Assembly (NCBI RefSeq): GCF_002002925.1
Contig: NZ_CP019511.1
Span: 682,001 to 746,000 of the forward strand
From: Sphingomonas sp. LM7
Lineage (GTDB): Bacteria; Pseudomonadota; Alphaproteobacteria; Sphingomonadales; Sphingomonadaceae
DNA length: 64,000 nucleotides
Direction: 5' to 3'
A model generated the notes under the pieces. That model searched no databases and was not told the DNA's origin. It saw only the letters and a program-made list of their open reading frames with translations. The stretch's first letter is position 1; every line of letters starts with the position of its first letter. The position numbers and the translations under genes were made by a program. This document shows, piece by piece, positions 44,109-52,457 of the stretch.

Positions 44109-45179
44109 TCAGCGCGCCGGCTTGTCGGGAAAGGCCGAGACGATCGCGTCATATTGCTTGCGGCTGATCTCGATCATCGAACCGTGCCGCGTGCCCGCCG
44201 GCATCTCGAAGCGGTTCCAGCGTTCGACGCCGCTATTGCCTTGCAGCTGATACCAGGGACCTTCGAGCCGCGGCGCCTTCGACACGCCGTAGCTCACGCC
44301 GGCATATTGTTCGTAGTACATCAGCCATTCGCGATCGTTCGGCGCGCGGATGAGGGTGGGCGCCTCGCGGAAATTGGGACTGATCGGCGGACCAGGCATG
44401 GGGTAGGGACCGAGCAGCGAGGGCGCACAGCTGATCCGGACGGTCTTGCCGCTGGTCCAGTTGAACGACGGGTAGCGCTCGTCCTTGACGATCGCGCAAT
44501 AGCCCTTGCCGTTGTCGTGGCGTACGATCGTGGTGTCGATCGTCGCGATGTCCCAGTCGAACAGGAGCTTCGGCTTGCTCTCGAAGGTCTTTAGGTCGCG
44601 CGAGGTTGCGTAGAGCGTACGCTGGCTCGACCAGATACGTTCCGGGTCCTGGCGTATCCACGGGACGTTGGGGGTGTGCCACGTCACCAGAAACGTGTTG
44701 GACGGGGCATCGAAATACAGCTTGGGCGCGCCGACGCGCTGGAGCGCGTTCACATGTCCCGGAACGTCCTTCAGATCGGGCTGGTAGGTGCCGAACGGCG
44801 TCCAACGGACGAGATCGTCGGAAACCCAGAAGCGGACGAACGGATCGTCGTCGCTCTTGTTGCCGGCGAGGTAGTAGCGCCCGTCGCCGCCACGCGCGAT
44901 CGAGGCGTGGCCGTGATAGTCGTCGGAGACAGGCCGCCCGCCATTGATGCGACGCCAGTGCAGTCCATCGAGGCTGACGGAATAATAGAGGACGCCGTAT
45001 CGCTCCTTCGTCATGTGCGCGAGGAGATAGGCCTTGTTCGGATCGATATAAGGGGTTTCGGGCGCACCCGGGGAGACTTCTCCGACGACTGGCGCCATTT
45101 GCGCGGCTGCGGATGCCGCGGCGGCAATCGCCACGCCGACGGAGAACGCCAGCGCGCTCCTCTGAAAACTGAATTTCAT
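44109..45179 (-). CDS. Exported beta-propeller glycoside hydrolase (GH43-like)
   Basis: A 356-residue exported protein (signal SALAFSVGVAIAAAASAAA then QMAPV). Propeller-like repeats: NKAYLLAHMTKERYGVLYYS, HASIARGGDGRYYLAGNKSD, GAPKLYFDAPSNTFLVTWHT, DTTIVRHDNGKGYCAIVKDE and APTLIRAPNDREWLMYYEQY. Blade starts SLDGLHW and SDDLVRW are common in GH43/GH117-like proteins that track a polysaccharide. Exact family not certain. ATG 45179 has AGGAGAG nearby and starts 17 bases after the upstream receptor, so the two are co-transcribed. Confidence 0.68.
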   Translation of the reverse strand: MKFSFQRSALAFSVGVAIAAAASAAAQMAPVVGEVSPGAPETPYIDPNKAYLLAHMTKERYGVLYYSVSLDGLHWRRINGGRPVSDDYHGHASIARGGDGRYYLAGNKSDDDPFVRFWVSDDLVRWTPFGTYQPDLKDVPGHVNALQRVGAPKLYFDAPSNTFLVTWHTPNVPWIRQDPERIWSSQRTLYATSRDLKTFESKPKLLFDWDIATIDTTIVRHDNGKGYCAIVKDERYPSFNWTSGKTVRISCAPSLLGPYPMPGPPISPNFREAPTLIRAPNDREWLMYYEQYAGVSYGVSKAPRLEGPWYQLQGNSGVERWNRFEMPAGTRHGSMIEISRKQYDAIVSAFPDKPAR

Positions 45180-45196
45180 CAAACTCTCCTGATATT

Positions 45197-48100
45197 TCAA
45201 AGGCGCGCGCGGATTCCTATGGTGTAGATGGAATCGTCTTCGCGGCGGTCGTGGGTGAGATAGTCGACATCGAAATAGCCGCGCAGCGTATTGCGCAGGA
45301 TGTTGGTGCCGCCGACATCGACACGCAGATTGTCGTTGATGTCGTAGCCGATGCTGAAGTCGAGGCGGCCGCCGGGCCGCACATGGCGCAGCGAGGTGGG
45401 GGTGAAGCTCAGATCGAGCGCCCGTGCCGGATCGATCGGCCGGACGTTCGCGGAGCCGGTGACGTCGATGTCATAATATCGCGACCGGCGCGTGTAGACG
45501 AGCCGGCCGGAGATGCCGTTCCGTTCGTAGATCAGGCCGAGGTTGTAGTTGTACCGGGACACGCCCTGGATCTCGAAACCGGCGAGCTGGTCCGGGCGTG
45601 ACCCGTTGCCGGCGCCGACTTCGGAATCGACCAGCGTGAAATTCCCCGACAGGCCGATCCCGGAGAGTGCGCCGGGGAGAAAATCGAGAAAGGCTTGCCC
45701 GCTGACCTCGACGCCCCGCAGCTTCGCCTCGCCGACATTGCGAGGACGGCTGATATTATAGGTAAAGCCGTCGATAATCTCGGCATTGGCGGCGTTGATC
45801 ACTCGGTCCTTGATGTTCCGTGCGAAGGCGCCGACCGCCACGAAGTTCGATCCCCAATAATATTCGACCGCCGCGTCGAAGCTGTCGGACTTTTGCGGTC
45901 TCAGGTTCGGATTGCCCGCCGTCCCCGTGTTCAGCGTCGCCGGATTGGTCGATATCGTGTAGCTGAGGCCGGGGTTGAGCGCCGAGAATTCGGGCCGACG
46001 AATCGCCTTTGCATAGCTCAGGCGCGTCTGAAGTCCGCCCCCGAACTGGATGCGCGCGCTCGCGTTCGGAAGCATGTCGGTGTCGGTCGTGCTGGCCAGC
46101 TGCGGAACCAGCACGCCGCTGACCAGACCGGCACCGGCGATGCGGCGCTCGGTGTGCGTCGCGCGGACGCCGACCAGGCCATCGATCGACACGGATTCGC
46201 CGATCGGCGTCGAGAAGCCAAGCTGAAGATAGGCTGCATAGGTCCGTTCCTCTGCCTCGAACCGCCGTTCGGGCTGGTACGGCGGGTCGCCCAGCGGCAC
46301 GCCATAGATGCCGCGCAGAATGTCTCGGCCCGCGCTCGACCGCAGATAGTACGGATCCGGGACGAGAAACGGGGCACCGCCGTTGATCCGCGAGATGCCG
46401 GGCGCCCGGACCAGGAAATCGGCAGGAAGGGTGACTGCGACGGGTATCGTCAGGTCGGCGACCGTGCGGTTCAGGATCGCCTGGTTGAACAGCCCCGTGC
46501 GATCGGCATAGCGCAGGCCGACCTGCAGCGTATCGATGCCTCCCCAGGCGCGGTCGAAATCGTGGGTGAAATCCAGCCGCGCTTGCTTCAGGCCGCCCAC
46601 CGAGCGGCTGAAATTCTGGTTCAGCCCATTGCGCAGGAAGAAGCCGCTCGCGTCGCCCAGCGGGTTGCCGGGGTGAATCTGGAGGTTTCCTTCATCGACA
46701 TCGGTTTGAAGATCGACGGTGATCCGCTTGCCGATATCGACGATCACGCCCGAGCTTTCGCTCGTCGCGCGTTGATAGGCGACGTCGAACACGATCGTGT
46801 CCGGCCCGCTCCGATATTTCAGGCCGCCCGCGAGGACATAGTTGTAACTCCGCTGCGTGCGCGCCTGGGTGCTGGTGAGTGCGCGGGCGTTGTTGAATCG
46901 CCCCGACGTCAAGTTACAGAGCCGCTCGACAGCAAAGCCGCCGCCCGGATTGCTATCGGAGATCAGCCCGCGCGCCAGCTCCAGCGCGTTGGGATTGTAT
47001 CCGCCCGGCGTCACCCGTGCCGTGAAGCAATCTTCCCGATCGACCTCGTATTGCGCGACCGTCGTCTCCCCGAAGAACAACGGCGTGGCGACGACAGCGG
47101 TCTGGTATTTCGAGCGATATCCGGTGAACAGGCCATCGGCATAGACTTCCAGCTCCGGAGCCGCTTGCCATTGCAACGATCCGTTGACCTGCGGGCGATC
47201 GTACCAGCCATATTCGGTACTGCCTGCCGCAGTGTTGCGCGCGACGACACCCGCAATACGATACGGCGCTGCCGACAGGCTGCGCTGCTCGGTTATGTAG
47301 GAATTCGGGCGCGCATAGTCGAAATAGGCGTAGCTTAGGTTCAGCAGCGCGCCGATCTCGCCGATGCCGCTGTCCCATCGATCGGTGACCAGCACGCCCA
47401 ATTGCGGGTTCAGCCGCTCCGTGTTCGATGAATAATTGCTGCGCGCGGTGACGATGAGCGCAGGATCGCGAAAGTTGAACGGCTTGTTGAGCCGCAGGTC
47501 GGTGATGCCGGCGATTCCGCCCTCGATCAGATTGGCCGTGCTGGTCTTGACCACGCTGACCCGCGCCAGCGCGACTGCCGGCAAGTCCTGCAACGCGAAG
47601 CCGCGACCGACTGCGGACACCACTTCGCGTCCGTCGACCGTCGACAGGATGTCGGCGAGACCGCGAATCATCACCCCAGTGATTTCGTTGTTGCCGCCAA
47701 CCGTAACCTGGACCCCCGGCACACGCTGCAGGGCGGCCGCGGTGCTCGGATCGGGAAACTTGCCGATGTCCTCGGCGACAACGGCGTCCTCCACGTGCAC
47801 GGATCTGCGCTTGATGCCTGCGGAGCGCTCGAGGCTTTGCCGGAAGCCGGTCACTACGATTTCCTCGGCGGGTTCCGGCTCGGCGACGCCGCCCTCTGCT
47901 CCTGCGCGTATGGAGGGGGCTCCACCCGATCGAGGCTTGCCTGCCCGGGCATGCACGTCCGGACGCTGCATCGGCGTGGAGATCGAACGCGTCGCCAGAC
48001 GAATGGTGAAGACGCCGCGGGTGCTCTGCTCGACGGTCAGCGGCGAGGCCCCGATCGCTCGGGTCAGTGCTTGCCGCACCGTGAAAACGCCATCCAGCGG

Positions 48101-48328
48101 TTGGCTCTGGCGCGTGGCGACCAGTTCGCGGTCGAAGAGGATCTGCGCGCGCGCGGTGCGGGCGACGGACCGGAGCGCCGCGTCCAGCGATTGGCGCGGT
48201 ACTCGAAAGCTGTAGCGCTGGCCGGCCTGCGCTTCAGATTGCGCCGAGGCAGCCGACGGCGCAGCGATCGCGAGCGCGACGGCAGTCGAGCAAAGCGCAA
48301 ATCTCACGACGCTGGCGCCGCCCCTCAT
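45197..48328 (-). CDS. TonB-dependent receptor with STN signalling domain
   Basis: Outer-membrane transducer and importer, 1043 residues. Signal peptide FALCSTAVALAIAAPSAASA; STN domain (residues about 38-115) with YSFRVPRQSLDAALRSVART and ILFDRELVA; TonB box EEIVVTGFRQSLERS; plug with DIGKFPDPSTAAALQRVPGV and IRGLADILSTVDGRE; barrel to YTIGIRARL. The STN domain contacts a FecR protein in cell-surface signalling, and a FecR/ECF sigma pair lies immediately upstream. ATG 48328 follows GGGAGGGTGT; a TTG start at 48412 would add 28 residues without signal character. It probably senses and imports a xylan fragment. Confidence 0.93.
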   Translation of the reverse strand: MRGGASVVRFALCSTAVALAIAAPSAASAQSEAQAGQRYSFRVPRQSLDAALRSVARTARAQILFDRELVATRQSQPLDGVFTVRQALTRAIGASPLTVEQSTRGVFTIRLATRSISTPMQRPDVHARAGKPRSGGAPSIRAGAEGGVAEPEPAEEIVVTGFRQSLERSAGIKRRSVHVEDAVVAEDIGKFPDPSTAAALQRVPGVQVTVGGNNEITGVMIRGLADILSTVDGREVVSAVGRGFALQDLPAVALARVSVVKTSTANLIEGGIAGITDLRLNKPFNFRDPALIVTARSNYSSNTERLNPQLGVLVTDRWDSGIGEIGALLNLSYAYFDYARPNSYITEQRSLSAAPYRIAGVVARNTAAGSTEYGWYDRPQVNGSLQWQAAPELEVYADGLFTGYRSKYQTAVVATPLFFGETTVAQYEVDREDCFTARVTPGGYNPNALELARGLISDSNPGGGFAVERLCNLTSGRFNNARALTSTQARTQRSYNYVLAGGLKYRSGPDTIVFDVAYQRATSESSGVIVDIGKRITVDLQTDVDEGNLQIHPGNPLGDASGFFLRNGLNQNFSRSVGGLKQARLDFTHDFDRAWGGIDTLQVGLRYADRTGLFNQAILNRTVADLTIPVAVTLPADFLVRAPGISRINGGAPFLVPDPYYLRSSAGRDILRGIYGVPLGDPPYQPERRFEAEERTYAAYLQLGFSTPIGESVSIDGLVGVRATHTERRIAGAGLVSGVLVPQLASTTDTDMLPNASARIQFGGGLQTRLSYAKAIRRPEFSALNPGLSYTISTNPATLNTGTAGNPNLRPQKSDSFDAAVEYYWGSNFVAVGAFARNIKDRVINAANAEIIDGFTYNISRPRNVGEAKLRGVEVSGQAFLDFLPGALSGIGLSGNFTLVDSEVGAGNGSRPDQLAGFEIQGVSRYNYNLGLIYERNGISGRLVYTRRSRYYDIDVTGSANVRPIDPARALDLSFTPTSLRHVRPGGRLDFSIGYDINDNLRVDVGGTNILRNTLRGYFDVDYLTHDRREDDSIYTIGIRARL

Positions 48329-48408
48329 ACACCCTCCCTGTCGGCCATCTTCTGATGGTCTTTCGGAGAAGACGCAGACTGCCCGCGAACTTGCACCGGA
48401 ATTCTTGA

Positions 48409-49452
48409 TCAATTGCGCGATGAAATCTCTATCGTGCCGTCAGTGCGGCGCCGCGTCCGGACCGGGTAGACGCGGGTCATCGCTTCGACAAAGGCTTCGG
48501 TCTGTCCGGCCTTGAAAACGCCGTCCACCTTGATCGCCGCAGCGCGCGCGTCCGTCACGACCATGGCCTGAGCCGAATAGCGGTTTAGCTGGGCGACCGC
48601 GTCGGAAAGCGGTTCCTCGATGAACTCGAACATGCCCGCTTCCCAGCTGGACGATCCGGCCACGTCGTTCCGCACGATGCCTCGCGCTGCCCCGTCCTGC
48701 ACGACGAACTCCTGGCCGGGGCGCAGCGCAATCACGCCCGGCGTGGGTTGATGACGGAGCGACAGCAGCGTCCGCGGGTCCGGCATCGCGCCGTTCAGGA
48801 CCACGACTTTGCCTTCGTAGACGATCACGTGCAGCTTGCCGTCGACTCGCTCGGTTGAAAAGGACGTGCCGGTCGCGACGACGATATGCCCGCCGGCTTC
48901 GACGGTGAAGGGGCGGTGCGGCTCGGCCGCCACATCGAACTTTGCGCGGCCGGCGTCGATCTGGAGCCGGCGCTGACCGTTCGACAGCGAAACCGCCACC
49001 TGCGTCTTCGCGTCCATCGAAACGTGCGATCCGTCGGCAAGGGCCAATACGCGGCGCTCGCCCAAGCCGGTCGCGAGCTGCTGGTCATCTGCCGTGTTCA
49101 AGTACCACGCGCCGGCCCCCACCGACAGGACCAGAACCGCGGCGGCCGCATAAGCGAGCTTTCCCGTACGGAGCGGCTTTGCCCAGCGCCGCTGATTGAG
49201 CCGCCGCATATGCTCAAGCGCATCGGCGCGCATCGCCACCATCTCCGGCGCACCCGCCAGGCCGTCAAGGTCGTTCCAGACCGCGGCACAGCGCTGCAGG
49301 GCGTCGTCGTTGGCGGTATCCGCTGCCAGCCAGGCGTCGAACGCGTCGCCTTCCTCTGCGCTGAGATGTCCCTCGTTCGCCTGAAGCTTCAGCCACCAGC
49401 TGGCTGCTTCTTCGTCTCTCGTGGGCATGGGTGAAGCGTGCACTTCAGACAT
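48409..49452 (-). CDS. FecR-family anti-sigma factor
   Basis: Inner-membrane regulator of 347 residues. The N-terminal cytoplasmic part (EEAASWWLKLQANEGHLSAE, FDAWLAADTANDDALQRCAA) is the sigma-binding region of this family. A single membrane helix, LAYAAAAVLVLSVGAGAWYL, at about 100-120 is followed by the FecR domain (RVLALADGSHVSMDAKTQVA, GRAKFDVA, VATGTSFS) and a C-terminal STN-like segment (LSDAVAQLNRYSAQAMVV, VDGVFKAG). It should receive the signal from the STN receptor downstream and release the ECF sigma factor. ATG 49452 overlaps the sigma gene stop by eight bases. Confidence 0.9.
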   Translation of the reverse strand: MSEVHASPMPTRDEEAASWWLKLQANEGHLSAEEGDAFDAWLAADTANDDALQRCAAVWNDLDGLAGAPEMVAMRADALEHMRRLNQRRWAKPLRTGKLAYAAAAVLVLSVGAGAWYLNTADDQQLATGLGERRVLALADGSHVSMDAKTQVAVSLSNGQRRLQIDAGRAKFDVAAEPHRPFTVEAGGHIVVATGTSFSTERVDGKLHVIVYEGKVVVLNGAMPDPRTLLSLRHQPTPGVIALRPGQEFVVQDGAARGIVRNDVAGSSSWEAGMFEFIEEPLSDAVAQLNRYSAQAMVVTDARAAAIKVDGVFKAGQTEAFVEAMTRVYPVRTRRRTDGTIEISSRN

Positions 49453-49960
49453 CCGTCCCTCCCAGCCGCGCGCTGAGGCGGACAAATGCCTTGTGGACGT
49501 GCTTGTCGACGGCGCTCATCGAGATACCGAACGTGTCGGCAATCGCCTGGCGGCTGACTTGCTCGTATCGATACAGAAGAAATATCCTGCGGGTGCGTTC
49601 GGGTAGCGCGTCGAGAGCCTTGACCAGCGCCGCCAGTGTCTCGCGGCTAACCGCAATGCGATGCGGATCGATCGGATCGACCTGCGCATGATCATCAGGG
49701 CCGGAGGCTGCGAGATAGCGGGTACGCACCTGCGCGCGGCGCGCCCGGTCGCGCACGAGATTTGCGGCTACCTGGAACACATAGGCTTCCGGGTCGCGCA
49801 TCTGCGGTTCTTGCGCACTCTCGAGACGCACATAAACGTCGTGCACCAGATCCTCGGCTTCCGCGCGATTGCCGACCCGGCGCGTAAAGAAGGCAAGCAG
49901 CGCAGGCCGCAGGTCGCGGTAGAATCTTTCGCGCAGGGGTCTGGGTGCCTGGGTCATCAT
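49445..49960 (-). CDS. ECF sigma factor (FecI-like)
   Basis: Extracytoplasmic-function RNA polymerase sigma subunit, 171 residues. Region 2: RPALLAFFTRRVGNRAEAED then LVHDVYVRL and AYVFQVAANLVRD. Region 4: LDALPERTRRIFLLYRYEQV, then SRQAIADTFGISMSAVDKHV with a helix-turn-helix. With the FecR gene it forms the classical FecI/FecR pair controlling the adjacent receptor. The start at 49960 (ATGATG) is chosen for family length. The AGGCGAGA ribosome site before it sits in one arm of a palindrome (49961-50001). An extension back to 50125 is rejected. Confidence 0.92.
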   Translation of the reverse strand: MMTQAPRPLRERFYRDLRPALLAFFTRRVGNRAEAEDLVHDVYVRLESAQEPQMRDPEAYVFQVAANLVRDRARRAQVRTRYLAASGPDDHAQVDPIDPHRIAVSRETLAALVKALDALPERTRRIFLLYRYEQVSRQAIADTFGISMSAVDKHVHKAFVRLSARLGGTDV

Positions 49961-50001
49961 TCTCGCCTGTGTCGTGTCATATGACGCACTGCGAGGCGAG
50001 A
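49961..50001 (-). promoter_or_regulatory. Palindrome covering the ribosome site of the ECF sigma gene
   Basis: On the minus strand TCTCGCCT (at 50001-49994) pairs perfectly with AGGCGAGA (49968-49961), and the centre is the perfect palindrome GTCATATGAC. AGGCGAGA is the likely Shine-Dalgarno sequence, directly before ATGATG at 49960. In RNA this would hide the ribosome site; in DNA it could be an operator. It is directly visible; function is inferred. Confidence 0.6.
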
Positions 50002-50629
50002 CTCTCACTCCATCTCTGCGGATGGTGCGCCGGAATGCCACGCGCAGGAAAAGACCCCACGTTCGCGAGACTCTGTAATGGGCAGTTGAAGAGCGTTCGC
50101 CAGTTGCGCCACCGCCCGCAGCCAAGTGCTTGACGATGGTGACCCCTACGGGAAGGGTTGCTGACGAATAGTTTCCAATAAAATCAGATACTTAACCGAT
50201 CGATTTTCGTGCTTTCGTATCGCTTTCGTACCACCGGAACGTCCTACTGAAAATGCCGATTTGGCGGCGAGTGTCCAGCAGCCGTTTGGAGCGGACGGTC
50301 AGCTTTGCGCCGAATCTCGGTCGTTCGCGGTGCCTTTCGTGGAGACTGAAAGCTGACATTGATGCAGACGCGAGGTTCGTCGAGCGTGTCTATTTCAGAC
50401 GTTTGGTTGCCTAGCCGAGATCCCGAGAACCTGCATCTGCTCACACATTAGCTGTCATCGGGACGGGATTTGCGGTCGAGCCGCCCTCGAGTGCCAAAAT
50501 GGCGTAAGCGGATATTTAGCGAAATTCTGCCTAGCGTTTGCCCCGGCTTGCGAGCTCGATGCGATCCCGCTGAGGCTTGACGGTCACGGCGAGCTCGGAC
50601 CAAGCTTACGAATTCACCGGGGATGTGTT
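50002..50629. other. Intergenic region, left edge of the defence island
   Basis: This 628-base stretch has no recognisable gene. Base composition changes here from GC-rich host-like to more AT-rich sequence. Near 50204-50233 a TTTCGT block recurs three times at ~10-base spacing. The sigma gene promoter (minus strand) should lie in the left part and the RelA/SpoT gene promoter in the right part. No tRNA or integrase is visible. Confidence 0.5.
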
Positions 50630-51646
50630 GTGACGCAGGAACAGAATTCGATCGAGACTCATGCCAGGCAGGATTTGCTCGACGAGTTCACACGCAACAC
50701 GCCCCGCTATCAAGCCACGATGGGCGCAGCGCTCTCCATCTTGGATCGAGTGCTGCCCCCCAAGGTGGTGGTTACGGTCAGCCATCGGGTCAAGGACTTC
50801 AGCAGCTTTTATGAAAAGGCCAATAAGCAGGTCGATGGTAAGCTGAAGTACACTAAACCTTTCGAACAAATTCTCGACCTTGTTGGAATTCGCATCGTCG
50901 TGATTGCGCAACGAAATGTGGCCGACGTCCGTGACGCCATCCGGATCGCGCTCGATGCGTTCGAGGAGGAGGACAAGGCCGCAGAGCTGCTCAAAACGGG
51001 ACAGCTCGGATATGAAAGCTATCATTTTCTTTGCCGCCTCGGCAAGGATCGGGCCGTCCTTCGCGAATATGCTGGTCTTTGCGATCAACCGTTCGAGATC
51101 CAGGTGCGAACGGCGCTTCAGCACGCATGGGCGGAAAACGAACATCGAATTCAATACAAGAAATCTAAGAATCCCGAACTTCAGAAGCGCTTCCTGAGAC
51201 TGGCTGCGGCAATCAGTTCGGCGGACGAGGAGTTCGATCGCATCTACGAAATCAACGAGCAATTGCAGAAGAATGCGGAGGCTGCCGAAGCGGAGGTCCT
51301 TGGTACGGAGATCGACGCGGCCTCGGACTCCTCGGTCGAGAACGACCTTCAGCTCTCGCGAGTATCGTTGCTTTTTGGAAAGCGGCCTAGCGAGCTCTTA
51401 GCCGAGAATCGACCGTCCGAGGCCATCCAAGTCTACGACCGGTTCATCGACATGCAGCCGAACCAAGTCACACATTACGTCGGTAGGGCCAAAGCGCGCG
51501 CGCTCGCCGGCGATATCGAGGGCGGGCTTGCGGACCTCGCCATCGCCAAGGCGAAGAGCCCTGAGCATCAGGCGACGAAGGCACTGCAAAGGTTCTTCGA
51601 TAGGCTGCTAAAGAACGTAGAAGGGCATACGGCTCCTATCGCGTAG
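50630..51646 (+). CDS. RelA/SpoT-domain protein (small alarmone-synthetase type)
   Basis: A 338-residue protein with a stand-alone (p)ppGpp synthetase fold: HRVKDFSSFYEKANKQ (G-loop side), DLVGIRIVVI, YESYHFLCRL and EIQVRTALQHAWAENEHRIQ then YK. The key Arg/Lys, Asp, Tyr/His and QVRT-WAE-EH residues are kept, so a nucleotide pyrophosphokinase activity is plausible. No HD hydrolase domain. The C-terminal 130 residues hold a helical TPR-like segment (PSEAIQVYDRFIDMQPNQVT, AGDIEGGLADLAIAKAKSPE). Such proteins act either as stress alarmone synthetases or as toxins (toxSAS/CapRel type) in anti-phage defence; the location in a defence island favours the latter. GTG 50630 is the first start in frame. 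Confidence 0.8.
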   Translation: MTQEQNSIETHARQDLLDEFTRNTPRYQATMGAALSILDRVLPPKVVVTVSHRVKDFSSFYEKANKQVDGKLKYTKPFEQILDLVGIRIVVIAQRNVADVRDAIRIALDAFEEEDKAAELLKTGQLGYESYHFLCRLGKDRAVLREYAGLCDQPFEIQVRTALQHAWAENEHRIQYKKSKNPELQKRFLRLAAAISSADEEFDRIYEINEQLQKNAEAAEAEVLGTEIDAASDSSVENDLQLSRVSLLFGKRPSELLAENRPSEAIQVYDRFIDMQPNQVTHYVGRAKARALAGDIEGGLADLAIAKAKSPEHQATKALQRFFDRLLKNVEGHTAPIA

Positions 51647-51914
51647 TGCGTGAGCAAGCGGCCTCCGCGACAGCAATGCGCCCTATTTTCGGCCGTTGCG
51701 CCTGCCAGCCACTCATCTCGAAATCGGTCGTTCGTTCACCTTGCTCGCCGCGCGTGTGGCAATGGCCGAGACTGGGGACTTTGCTGCCTGGCTGCTTTGG
51801 ATGCCAATGCGGCCGAAGCTGGCACCCCACCTTATGCAACAGAATGGGCAAAAAATGTTGCAAGCGATTCCGTCCAATCTCGGTATCCTGAATGCCTCAA
51901 CAAATGGGGCGCGC
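51647..51914. other. Gap between the RelA/SpoT gene and the HEPN gene
   Basis: A 268-base stretch. An open frame in phase with the HEPN gene extends back to ATG 51696, but its translation lacks any family character, and the ATG at 51915 gives a normal N-terminus. Nothing else was recognised. Confidence 0.4.
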
Positions 51915-52418
51915 ATGACTACCACTTGGTTGGAAGCCCACGTTCCAGGCTTCGCGGAGCTGAGCAAAGCCGAACGGCAAGCCATTGCCGACTTCACGAT
52001 GCTGTGGACGCTCTTTGAATCTCGGGTGCTCGCGACTCAGGGGAGCGCTCAGAAGATCGTGGAGGTGGTTGAGGGCTGGGAGCAAACGAGCACCTTTGGC
52101 GCCACTTCGTACGACAGAGAACTGGCCTATTTCCAAGATCGCTACGTCGCGAATGGCGAGATGACCTGTCATTTCGACGGGCTGAAACTGAGGGCGAACG
52201 ACCAACCTGCGTTGGTCCAGGCCGTGCTCGACGGGAGCAATGCGAGCCCTCGAGACCGCCTGATAGCGATGCTGATCGTGGTGCTGCGGTATCGCAATAA
52301 CCTCTTTCATGGCATCAAATGGCAGTACAAGCTAAAGGGGCAGCTAGACAACTTCAGCCACGCGAACGCGGTCCTGATGCGTGTCTTGGAGCAGCATGGC
52401 GATCTCCACGGCGAGTGA
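51915..52418 (+). CDS. HEPN-motif protein
   Basis: A 167-residue helical protein. The C-terminal part has the HEPN ribonuclease signature R-x4-H: Arg127 and His132 in VLRYRNNLFHGIKWQ, preceded by hydrophobic helix RLIAMLIVV, the usual context of that motif. HEPN proteins often cleave RNA and serve as toxins or abortive-infection effectors. No clear antitoxin gene is next to it. ATG 51915 is chosen; longer starts at 51696 or later are possible but give no recognisable sequence. A stand-alone transcript is likely. Confidence 0.6.
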   Translation: MTTTWLEAHVPGFAELSKAERQAIADFTMLWTLFESRVLATQGSAQKIVEVVEGWEQTSTFGATSYDRELAYFQDRYVANGEMTCHFDGLKLRANDQPALVQAVLDGSNASPRDRLIAMLIVVLRYRNNLFHGIKWQYKLKGQLDNFSHANAVLMRVLEQHGDLHGE

Positions 52419-52457
52419 GCACGCTATCCTTTCCCACCCCGCGGCCTCGCGAGATTG

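Noticed and set aside
49961..50125. Longer ECF sigma factor starting at 50125
   Set aside because: The extra 55 residues are Arg-rich without family resemblance, and the normal sigma N-terminus begins at ATGATG 49960 with a ribosome site before it.
50002..50629. Possible tRNA gene or integrase attachment site at the left island edge
   Set aside because: No cloverleaf, CCA end or integrase gene could be recognised; the TTTCGT repeats near 50204-50233 are too short to claim an attachment site.
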